Of a stretch of 5,417 nucleotides of DNA, positions 1-5,417 are shown piece by piece. The notes beneath the pieces were generated by a model. The model did not search any database. It was not told the origin of the DNA and saw only the letters and a program-made list of their open reading frames with translations. The DNA comes from Planctomycetota bacterium (GTDB lineage: Bacteria; Planctomycetota; UBA1135; UBA2386): NCBI GenBank assembly GCA_947455805.1, contig CANGSN010000243.1, positions 1-5,417 on the forward strand, in the 5' to 3' direction. Positions within the stretch are counted from its first letter, which is position 1. Every line of letters begins with the position of its first letter. Both the position numbers and the translations under genes were made by a program.

Positions 1-2
1 AC

Positions 3-212
3 CGCGGCATCGCCTGCTGCCTGCTCGGCGACGCCGAGGCCGGCCAGCGGGCCCTGGCCGCCGCGCGTGCGGTGTTCCAGGCCGAACGCGACGTCGCCGG
101 CTACGCGCTGGCGCTGGCCAACGAGGAGCTGTGCGCGCGCGAGTACCAGCGCGGCGACCTGCGCGAGCTGCTGCGGCTGCAGGACGAACTGCGCACGCAC
201 GGGCTGCCGTGA
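3..212 (+). CDS. C-terminal fragment of an unidentified alpha-helical protein (5' end outside window)
   Basis: The frame is open from the left edge and ends at a TGA at 210-212, giving 69 residues. The visible peptide is rich in Ala, Leu, Arg and Glu. It reads as two or three amphipathic helices (for example ALAAARAVFQAERD, then YALALANEELCAREY, then LRELLRLQDELRTHGLP), a pattern resembling tetratricopeptide-type helical repeats, though I cannot fit a clean TPR consensus. The coding frame is supported by its strong G/C third-position bias and by ending shortly before the next gene. No start codon, catalytic motif or signal is visible because the gene begins outside the window. The next gene on the same strand starts 46 bp downstream, so co-transcription is possible. 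Function is not recognised. A TPR-containing regulatory or secretion protein is only a guess. Confidence 0.6.
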   Translation, partial: RGIACCLLGDAEAGQRALAAARAVFQAERDVAGYALALANEELCAREYQRGDLRELLRLQDELRTHGLP

Positions 213-258
213 ACGGCGCAGGCTGGCGTCGTTCGCGCCCAGATCGTCAACTGCCGGC

Positions 259-1191
259 ATGAACCGCCGCTCGTTCCTCGCCGGCAGTGCCGCCGGCCTC
301 ACGCTGTCACCGCACGTCCGTCCGCAGGAGCCGCAGGCTACGGCGCCCAAAGCAACCGAAGCGAGGGCCGCCGGCAAACCGTTCCAGCTCGACTACGCGC
401 CGCACTTCGGCATGTTCGACAACCACGGCAAGTCGATGGTCGACCAGCTGCAGTTCGCCGCCGACCAGGGCTTCCGCGCGTGGGAGGACAACGGCATGGC
501 CGGGCGCGACGAAGCGGTGCAGAAGGAGCTCGCCGCGAAGATGCAGCAGTGCGGCATCCGCATGGGCGTGTTCGTCGCCCACGCCGACTTCGGCGCGCCG
601 ACGTTCGCGTCCGGCAAGAAGGACCACCAGGAGCGTGTGCTCGCCGAGATCGACCGCGCCATCGTCGTCGCCGAACGCGTGCAGGCGCGCTGGACGACGG
701 TGGTGCCGGGCACGGTCGACCACCGCCTCGATCCCGGCTTCCAGCTGGCGAACGTCGTCGACCTGCTGCGGCGCTGCTGCGATCGCATCGCCCAGAAGAA
801 GAGCGAGCTGGTCATGGTGCTCGAGCCGCTGAACTTCCGCGACCACCCGGAGCTGTTCCTGACCAAGGTGCCGCAGGCCTACGCGATCTGCCGTGCCGTG
901 CAGAGCCCGCACTGCAAGATCCTCGACGACCTGTACCACCAGCAGATCACCGAGGGCAACCTGATCCCGAACCTCGAGGGCGCGTGGGACGAGATCGCCT
1001 ACTTCCAGGTCGGCGACAACCCGGGCCGCAACGAGCCGGGCACCGGCGAAGTGAACTTCCGCAACGTGTTCCGCCGCATCCACCAGAAGGGCTTCCGCGG
1101 CGTCGTCGGCATGGAGCACGGCAACGCGCACGGCGGCAAGGAAGGGGAGCTTCGGCTGATCGCTGCCTACCGCGACGCTGACGCGTTCTGA
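259..1191 (+). CDS. Tat-exported hydroxypyruvate isomerase-like TIM-barrel protein
   Basis: This 310-residue protein belongs to the xylose isomerase-like TIM-barrel superfamily and is closest to hydroxypyruvate isomerase (Hyi), which interconverts hydroxypyruvate and tartronate semialdehyde. Visible motifs match the Hyi metal and active site: VLEPLN with Glu189, the D-x-Y-H motif with Asp224 and His227, YFQVGDNPGR with Gln250, EPGTGEVNF at 259-267, and GMEHG with Glu286. Glu189, Asp224, Gln250 and Glu286 are the expected divalent-metal ligands and catalytic acids. The ATG at 259 was chosen because the protein then starts NRRSFLAG, a good twin-arginine export signal. The in-frame extension back to 67 overlaps the upstream gene and is Arg/Ser/Cys-rich shadow sequence. 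A low-complexity Pro/Ala/Gln segment (about 21-40) links the signal to the barrel. No Shine-Dalgarno sequence is visible. Typical Hyi proteins are about 260 residues, so the extra length is the signal and linker. The true substrate is uncertain, since the superfamily also holds sugar epimerases. Confidence 0.88.
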   Translation: MNRRSFLAGSAAGLTLSPHVRPQEPQATAPKATEARAAGKPFQLDYAPHFGMFDNHGKSMVDQLQFAADQGFRAWEDNGMAGRDEAVQKELAAKMQQCGIRMGVFVAHADFGAPTFASGKKDHQERVLAEIDRAIVVAERVQARWTTVVPGTVDHRLDPGFQLANVVDLLRRCCDRIAQKKSELVMVLEPLNFRDHPELFLTKVPQAYAICRAVQSPHCKILDDLYHQQITEGNLIPNLEGAWDEIAYFQVGDNPGRNEPGTGEVNFRNVFRRIHQKGFRGVVGMEHGNAHGGKEGELRLIAAYRDADAF

Positions 1192-1198
1192 GCGCGTC
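1180..1198 (+). terminator. Candidate hairpin spanning the stop codon of the Hyi-like gene
   Basis: GACGCG at 1180-1185 pairs perfectly with CGCGTC at 1193-1198 around a 7-nt loop that contains most of the TGA stop. A second, weaker pairing (CGGGC 1199-1203 with GCCCG 1217-1221) fills the rest of the 30-bp gap before the stop of the convergent carboxypeptidase gene. The position between two convergent genes suits a terminator. There is no T-run on either strand and short GC stems are common by chance at this composition, so the call is weak. Confidence 0.25.
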
Positions 1199-1221
1199 CG
1201 GGCGGCGCGGCCAAGAGCCCG

Positions 1222-2730
1222 TCAGTGCTTCGCCGGTTGGCCGTCCTTCGGCAGCGTCGCGCGCACGAACTCGCGCACGTCGTTGGTCGACTTCGCCAGA
1301 TCCTCCTGGCGAAGGTACATCATGTGGCCGCTGCGGTAGCCCTTCCACGTCATGCGATCCTGGAAGCGGCCGCTCGGGTCCATCTGCCACATCGTGTACT
1401 TGGCGCGGAAGTAGTCGGTGGCGCCGTCGTAGTAGCCCGACTGCACGAGCACGTGCAGGTAGGGGTTCGCCGCCAGAGCACTGCGCAGGTTCTCGCCGGT
1501 GGTGTTGCCCTCCTGGTTCCAGTTGCCGACCGGTCCGAACAGCCAGTACTGCAGGTCGGTCTGGTAGCCGAGCACGTCCCGCAGGTAGTGGTTGATCGCC
1601 GGCGCGAACGCGTGGTTCCACGCCGTCAGCGACGGATCGAACTCGGGGCGCGTGCCGGCGTCCTGGCGATCGATGCCGCGGTAGCGCGAGTCGAGGCGGC
1701 CGATGGTCAGGCCCTCGTCGCGCAGCAGCTCCTTCCAGAAGAACGACGTCGGCACGCGGCAGCTGTGTTCGCGCACGGCGGCGGCGGCGAGGCCGGAGTA
1801 GCGGGCGAAGCGCTCGGTCAGCTCGCTGCGGCGCGGGCTCGGCAGCGAACCGCCGCGCGCCAGGGCCGGCAGCAGCTCGTCGAGCGTGAAGCGTTCGACC
1901 TCGGGCAGCAGCTCCTCGAGGTCGCGCGCCTGCAGGTCGGCGGGCAGCTGGCGGTGGAACCACGCCGTCGCCGTGTAGTACGGCAGGTTCAACGCATCGT
2001 CGACCGGGCCGTCGCGGCGGATGCCGAGGCCGGTCGGCGACACCAGCACGACGCCGTTCAGGAACAGCCACTGCGAGCCCTGCAGCGCCGCCGCGAGGCC
2101 GGCGACGCGCGTGGTGCCGTAGCTCTCGCCGATCAGATACTTCGGCGACAGCCAGCGCCCGCGCCGCGTCACGAACGAGCCGATCCAGCGCGCCAGGTAG
2201 GCGACGTCCTCGTTGACGCCGAAGAACTGCTCGCCCTTGCCGTTGCCGACGATGCGCGAGAAGCCGGTGTTGACCGGGTCGACGTAGACGAGGTCGGCGA
2301 CATCCAGCAGCGAGTGCGGGTTGGCCTGCACGCCGTACGGCTGCACCGGGAAGCCCTCGTCGTCGATGCGCAGCAGGCGCGGGCCGGTGTAGGCCAGATG
2401 CATCCACACCGAGGCCGAACCGGGGCCGCCGTTGAACGAGAACAGCAGCGGGCGCCGGCTCGCGTCGGCGACGTCGGTGCGTTCGTAGTAGGTGTAGAAC
2501 ACCGACGCGATCGGCTGGTTGTCGGCGTCCCACACCGGCTGCGTGCCGACGGTGACGCGGTACGGGACGACCGCGCCGCCGATCGTCACCGTGTCCTCCT
2601 TCGTCGACGACGCATCGGCGACGATGGCGATGGGCTTCGGTGGGGTGGCTGCCGGCGGGTCCTGCGGCACGGGGGCCGCGAGGGCGACTTCGCCGCAGGC
2701 GAGAAGGAGCAGAGGCAGCGGGAACAGCAT
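1222..2730 (-). CDS. Secreted serine carboxypeptidase, peptidase family S10
   Basis: This 502-residue alpha/beta-hydrolase should remove C-terminal amino acids from peptides outside the cytoplasm. All S10 landmarks are visible: the oxyanion-hole motif FNGGPGS (99-105), LLDVADLVYVDPVNTGFS (141-158), the nucleophile motif GESYG with Ser203, the catalytic Asp435 in SGYYDGATDYF, and His469 in SGHMMY. Length and motif spacing fit bacterial S10 enzymes and the triad is intact. The N-terminus is a hydrophobic signal (MLFPLPLLLLACGEVALAAP) lacking the usual positive charge. Cleavage after the Ala-rich stretch near residue 19 would make a soluble protein, while Cys12 after LLA could be a lipobox. The ATG at 2730 is favoured because an in-frame TAG lies four codons upstream; the only alternative is a CTG two codons earlier. 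No Shine-Dalgarno is seen. It is the last gene of the - strand block, 181 bp after the Rid gene, and faces the Hyi-like gene. Confidence 0.93.
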   Translation of the reverse strand: MLFPLPLLLLACGEVALAAPVPQDPPAATPPKPIAIVADASSTKEDTVTIGGAVVPYRVTVGTQPVWDADNQPIASVFYTYYERTDVADASRRPLLFSFNGGPGSASVWMHLAYTGPRLLRIDDEGFPVQPYGVQANPHSLLDVADLVYVDPVNTGFSRIVGNGKGEQFFGVNEDVAYLARWIGSFVTRRGRWLSPKYLIGESYGTTRVAGLAAALQGSQWLFLNGVVLVSPTGLGIRRDGPVDDALNLPYYTATAWFHRQLPADLQARDLEELLPEVERFTLDELLPALARGGSLPSPRRSELTERFARYSGLAAAAVREHSCRVPTSFFWKELLRDEGLTIGRLDSRYRGIDRQDAGTRPEFDPSLTAWNHAFAPAINHYLRDVLGYQTDLQYWLFGPVGNWNQEGNTTGENLRSALAANPYLHVLVQSGYYDGATDYFRAKYTMWQMDPSGRFQDRMTWKGYRSGHMMYLRQEDLAKSTNDVREFVRATLPKDGQPAKH

Positions 2731-2778
2731 CGCCAGAGCCTAGCGACCGGCGCGTGGCACTGCGCTTGCTCTCGACCT

Positions 2779-2795
2779 GCGGCGGGTGCCGCCGC
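2779..2795 (-). repeat. GC-only inverted repeat in the gap upstream of the carboxypeptidase gene
   Basis: Seven bases (2779-2785) pair perfectly with seven (2789-2795) around a 3-nt loop, about 50 nt before the carboxypeptidase start and 117 nt after the Rid stop. It is the strongest stem I see in the 181-bp gap (2731-2911). No T-run follows on the - strand, so it is not a convincing intrinsic terminator; it could be a 5' leader structure or simple compositional noise. The rest of the gap shows no coding signal and no recognisable -35/-10 promoter pair. Confidence 0.3.
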
Positions 2796-2911
2796 GTGCT
2801 CCGACGTCTCGCCCGTGGCCGTTGTGGGAGTGGCTCCGGGGGGCTCTCGACGCCGAATCCACCGCGGTGCTCGGCTGCCCACCTCGCTGCCGTTGGCCCG
2901 GGACGGCCGCG

Positions 2912-3298
2912 TCAGCCTCTGGCCGAGCGCCTCGCGGTGACCTCGATCTCGATCTTCATCCGCGGATCGGCGAGCCCCGCCGCGAACATCGTCGCCGCCG
3001 GACGGATCGTGCCGAACCAGCGCCGCAGCACCGGCCAGCAGGCCGGGAAGTCGGCGGTGTGCGGCAGGATGTAGTGCACGCGCACGATGTCGGCCATCGA
3101 CGCGTTCGCCTGCTGCAGCGCGCGTTCGATGTTGCGCAGCGTCTGCTCGCACTGGGCGGCGACGTCGTCGGCGATCTGCATCGTCGCGTAGTCGAAGCCG
3201 GTGGTGCCGCTGACGAAGATCCAGTCGCCGTCGACGACGGCGCGGGAGTAGCCGATCTCGGCTTCGAACGAAGAACCGCTGCTGACGAGTTGGCGCAT
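2912..3298 (-). CDS. Rid family (RidA/YjgF/YER057c/UK114) protein lacking the catalytic arginine
   Basis: This 128-residue protein spans a complete Rid fold, a small chorismate-mutase-like domain that usually forms trimers with ligand sites between subunits. Visible family features are SSGSSFE near the N-terminus, GYSRAVVDGDWIFVSGTTG (16-34), the central helix EQTLRNIERALQQANAS (51-67), IVRVHYIL (71-78) and the C-terminal block RPAATMFAAGLADP followed by MKIEIEVTA. Classical RidA proteins, which hydrolyse reactive enamine/imine products of PLP enzymes, have Arg in a P-A-R-S motif; aligning without gaps, that position is Ala102 here, while the downstream Glu of IEIE is kept. It therefore resembles Rid subgroups not expected to have imine deaminase activity. 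The ATG at 3298 was chosen because homologs typically start MRQ; a TTG three codons upstream is possible. It begins 21 bp after the stop of the acyl-CoA dehydrogenase gene, suggesting a shared transcript. The ligand is unknown. Confidence 0.9.
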   Translation of the reverse strand: MRQLVSSGSSFEAEIGYSRAVVDGDWIFVSGTTGFDYATMQIADDVAAQCEQTLRNIERALQQANASMADIVRVHYILPHTADFPACWPVLRRWFGTIRPAATMFAAGLADPRMKIEIEVTARRSARG

Positions 3299-3307
3299 AC
3301 GCGCCAA
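3290..3307 (-). repeat. Perfect 7-4-7 inverted repeat over the Rid gene start codon
   Basis: On the - strand the sequence is TTGGCGC-GTAT-GCGCCAA, with exactly complementary arms. The ATG of the Rid gene sits at the loop/right-arm junction, and the alternative TTG start is the first three bases of the left arm. In RNA this would place the start codon in a stable hairpin; in DNA it resembles a dimeric-repressor operator. The upstream stop codon ends 12 bp before the repeat, so a ribosome terminating there could open the hairpin. Arms of this length arise by chance a few times per window, so only the location makes it suggestive. Confidence 0.4.
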
Positions 3308-3319
3308 GGCTAACCGCGA

Positions 3320-5417
3320 TCAGCCCTTCTTCTTGCGCTGCGGGGCTTCGAACGGGTGCGCGAACGGCTGCGGTTGCACGCCGGCGAGCAGCGTGCTCTG
3401 GCCCTTCTCGATGTCGTCGCCGACGGCGCCGACGAGGCGGCGCAGGCGGTCCATCTGGGCGAGGCCGGTCAGCAGGCGCGTGCCGCGCACGCGCATCGCC
3501 AGCTGCTCGCATTGCAGCGCCGCGACCTTCTTCTGGCTGTCGTCCTGCAGCGCGGTCGCGTGGTGGCACAGGGCCAGCATCGAGGTCAGTTGTTCGATGA
3601 CCTTGCCGAGGCGCTGCAGCGGGATCTGCGCGCGGGTCAGCTCGAGCTGGAACCACAGGTTGATGCCGAGGTAGGCCCAGCGCAGCGCCCGCAGCCGTTC
3701 TTCGGCGAAGCGCGCGTAGCCGCGCAGCCCTTCCGGCAGCAGCTGGTAGCGCGGCAACCACGAGGTCGGGCACAGACGCAGCGGCAGGCGCAGGAGCTCG
3801 AGCAGCAGGTTGCCGAGGATCCACAGCACCAGCAGCCAGAACGCACCCTTGCCGAGCAACCGGGTCGTCGCCTGCAGCATGCGCTTGGGTTCCGAGAAGA
3901 TCGTGAACGGCGTGAGGCGCAGCAGCCGGCGATCGGGCGGCAGCGGCTTGCCGTCCGGGGCTTCGTTGATCGACTGGATCACCGAGAGCATGCCCGCCAT
4001 GTAGCGGGTGGTGAACGTGTCGGTGACGTCCTTCACCATGCCCATCAGGATCAGGTCGTCCTCGCCTTCGACGACGCCGAACACGTGCATGTTGTGGCGC
4101 GCCTGGTGCACGCGCGACGTCTGGTCGAACGAACGGCCGCCGAGCACGCGTTCGCAGGCGATCTGCGACTCGAGCGCGGTGGTCGCCGCCGCCGACTTGG
4201 TCAGGTCGCGCAGGCCGGCGAGGTCGAAGCCGTCGGCGTCCTGCTGCAGCGACAGGTGGCTCAGCGCGCGCGACTGCAAGGCGCCGCCGAGCATGCGGCC
4301 GAGGTGCTGGCGCGGCAGTTCGTGCTTGATGACCGCACCGCCGACACCGTCGCGGCCCCTGGCGTAGGCGGCGGCGTCGACCGCGAACATGCGCTGGTAG
4401 CCGGCCGCCATCGCCGCCAGCATGCAGCGCCCCATGCGCAGGCAGTAGAACAGCACTTCGACGCCGTCGGCCTGGATCTGCTCGTCTTGGCGCAGCGGGT
4501 AGTTGAAGAAGTGCAGTCGCGAGTTGTGGTTGGCGGTGAAGGCGCCGGTGTTCGACGACTTGCACCAGAACTCGTGGTCCCTGCCGTCGTCCTTGGTGAG
4601 GTCGCGCTCGGGCAGCCGGGTCACGAACAGGCCGACGTTCTTCCCGTCCTGGCCGATGCGCGCGACGATGCCGACGAGGCCGCCGTGCGTGGCGTTGGTG
4701 ATCCACAGCTTGTTGCGATCGCCCATCGCGAACAGCCGGAAGCCGCCGGTCGCCGGATCGGGCTCGACGTAGGCGCGGACCTTCTTGGCGTTGACGCCGA
4801 TGCCGACCTCGGTCAGGCCGAACGCCATCAGCTCGCCCTGCGCGACCAGCGGCAGGAACAGCTTCTTCTGCGCGTCGGTGCCGTAGGCCAGCAGCGAGCC
4901 AGCACCGATCGTCAGTTCGCCGCTGATCTCGACCGCCAGCGGGCCGAGGCCGTTCGCCGCCATCTCCTCCTCGACCAGGGCCAGCTCGACGTAGCGGCCG
5001 TCGAGGCCGCCGAACTCGGCCGGCACCGTGAAGCCGTAGCCCTTCTCCTTCGCCACGGCCGCGCGCAGCGCCGCCGACAGCTTGCCGTCGGCGGTGAACG
5101 CTTCGCCGCGCGCCAGCGACTGCAGCGCCGCCGCCATCACCGCTTCGCCGCGCGCGCCGGCCTTGCTGGCGGCGAGCGCACCGCTCTGCAGTTCGCCGGT
5201 GTCCGGGCGCGGGCCGTAGATCAGCCGTTCGACCAGGCCGGTCTTCTTGCGCCCGAGGCGGGCGGCGGCTTGCCGCGCGGCATCGTCGAGCGCACCGACG
5301 TCGCGCGCCGATTCGGCATCGCCGGCGGCGGCCAGCGCCTTGGCGGCGGTCGACGTGGTGTCGGCGGCGGCTGCTGCTTGCGGGGCGGGAGTGGAGGACT
5401 GCGGGGTCGAGTGGGTG
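3320..5417 (-). CDS. Long acyl-CoA dehydrogenase family protein with membrane-associated-type C-terminal extension (N-terminus outside window)
   Basis: At least 698 residues are visible; the frame is open to the right edge with no ATG before 5137, so the start lies outside. Numbering residues from the GTG codon at 5140, the acyl-CoA dehydrogenase core runs from the helical N-terminal part (FTVPAEFGG, 37-45), through the beta domain (FGLTEVGIG 107-115, KLWITNATHGG 144-154), to the C-terminal helical domain ending near 385. HNMHVFGVVEGEDD aligns without gaps to the MCAD segment holding the catalytic base, making Glu358 that residue. The family would oxidise acyl-CoA to 2-enoyl-CoA with FAD, passing electrons to ETF. 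About 220 further residues follow, with a very hydrophobic stretch (GAFWLLVLWILGNLLLELL, 432-450) and a basic tail RKKKG, recalling the extra C-terminal domain of VLCAD/ACAD9 and the size of FadE. The first visible 30 residues are a Thr/Pro/Ala-rich linker. Both family signatures are degenerate, so chain length and substrate are uncertain. Confidence 0.88.
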   Translation of the reverse strand, partial: THSTPQSSTPAPQAAAAADTTSTAAKALAAAGDAESARDVGALDDAARQAAARLGRKKTGLVERLIYGPRPDTGELQSGALAASKAGARGEAVMAAALQSLARGEAFTADGKLSAALRAAVAKEKGYGFTVPAEFGGLDGRYVELALVEEEMAANGLGPLAVEISGELTIGAGSLLAYGTDAQKKLFLPLVAQGELMAFGLTEVGIGVNAKKVRAYVEPDPATGGFRLFAMGDRNKLWITNATHGGLVGIVARIGQDGKNVGLFVTRLPERDLTKDDGRDHEFWCKSSNTGAFTANHNSRLHFFNYPLRQDEQIQADGVEVLFYCLRMGRCMLAAMAAGYQRMFAVDAAAYARGRDGVGGAVIKHELPRQHLGRMLGGALQSRALSHLSLQQDADGFDLAGLRDLTKSAAATTALESQIACERVLGGRSFDQTSRVHQARHNMHVFGVVEGEDDLILMGMVKDVTDTFTTRYMAGMLSVIQSINEAPDGKPLPPDRRLLRLTPFTIFSEPKRMLQATTRLLGKGAFWLLVLWILGNLLLELLRLPLRLCPTSWLPRYQLLPEGLRGYARFAEERLRALRWAYLGINLWFQLELTRAQIPLQRLGKVIEQLTSMLALCHHATALQDDSQKKVAALQCEQLAMRVRGTRLLTGLAQMDRLRRLVGAVGDDIEKGQSTLLAGVQPQPFAHPFEAPQRKKKG

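Noticed and set aside
67..258. N-terminal extension of the Hyi-like gene to an ATG at 67
   Set aside because: It overlaps the upstream gene in another frame, its composition is Arg/Ser/Cys/Thr-rich shadow sequence, and it would bury the Tat signal that starts at 259.
307..1131. Open frames on the - strand and in the other + frames across the Hyi-like gene
   Set aside because: Arg/Ala/Val-rich translations without motifs; a real gene with catalytic motifs occupies the + frame at 259-1191.
947..2533. 528-codon - strand open frame overlapping the S10 gene
   Set aside because: A frame-shifted shadow of the S10 coding sequence with low-complexity Arg/Pro/Ala translation.
2889..2907. Five-base-pair hairpin just after the Rid stop as a terminator
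   Set aside because: Short stem, 9-nt loop and no T-run; likely chance at this GC content.
2731..2911. Promoter for the carboxypeptidase gene
   Set aside because: No recognisable -35/-10 pair could be found by eye in this GC-rich gap, although a promoter may be present.
1225..2940. 571-codon open frame on the + strand opposite the carboxypeptidase
   Set aside because: Its translation is dominated by Arg, Val, Ala and Gln with no recognisable domain; it mirrors the G/C third-position bias of the S10 gene beneath it.
3299..3307. TTG at 3305-3307 as the Rid gene start
   Set aside because: Possible, but the ATG three codons later gives the MRQ beginning common in the family and is a stronger start codon.
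2586..4706. 706-codon - strand open frame crossing the dehydrogenase, Rid gene and intergenic gap
   Set aside because: Extremely Arg/Ala/Pro-rich translation, and it overlaps three better-supported genes in another frame.
5135..5140. GTG (5138-5140) or ATG (5135-5137) as the start of the acyl-CoA dehydrogenase
   Set aside because: The frame stays open and protein-like for 92 further codons to the window edge, and starting here would cut into the first helix of the core fold.
1..5417. Mobile elements, CRISPR arrays, tRNA/rRNA genes, defence or biosynthetic cassettes
   Set aside because: No terminal repeats, transposase motifs, regularly spaced repeats or RNA gene signatures were seen; the genes present are common enzyme families.

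Overview
The window is a GC-rich bacterial segment with codons strongly biased to G or C at the third position, and with long spurious open frames opposite the genes, as expected at such composition. I suspect Planctomycetota: a twin-arginine (Tat) signalled hydroxypyruvate-isomerase-like protein, a serine carboxypeptidase of the bacterial S10 type, Gln/Pro/Ala-rich mature N-termini and no recognisable Shine-Dalgarno sequences fit that phylum. Acidobacteriota or another high-GC lineage is not excluded. There is no marker gene, so this is a weak inference.

Layout. On the + strand, positions 3-212 hold the C-terminal end of an unidentified helical protein, followed by a complete gene (259-1191) for an exported xylose-isomerase-like TIM-barrel protein of the hydroxypyruvate isomerase (Hyi) family. 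A 30-bp gap separates it from a convergent block on the - strand. Read in its own direction, that block holds a long acyl-CoA dehydrogenase whose start lies beyond the right edge (3320-5417), then a Rid-family protein 21 bp downstream (2912-3298), then, after a 181-bp gap, a secreted serine carboxypeptidase (1222-2730). The acyl-CoA dehydrogenase and the Rid gene look like one transcription unit. The carboxypeptidase may be read through or may have its own promoter in the 181-bp gap.

How the genes might work together. The dehydrogenase would oxidise an acyl-CoA thioester at the membrane or in the cytoplasm. The Rid-like protein is probably a small cytoplasmic trimer, but it lacks the arginine needed by classical imine deaminases. 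The carboxypeptidase and the Hyi-like protein both carry export signals and should act outside the cytoplasm. I see no shared pathway.

I found no mobile element, CRISPR array, RNA gene or defence-like cassette. The region looks like ordinary metabolic and accessory chromosome. The points worth a second look are a perfect 7-4-7 inverted repeat centred on the start codon of the Rid gene, departures of the dehydrogenase from the classical family signatures while its catalytic glutamate is kept, its C-terminal domain with a strongly hydrophobic segment, the missing arginine in the Rid protein, and the Tat signal on an enzyme family usually found in the cytoplasm.
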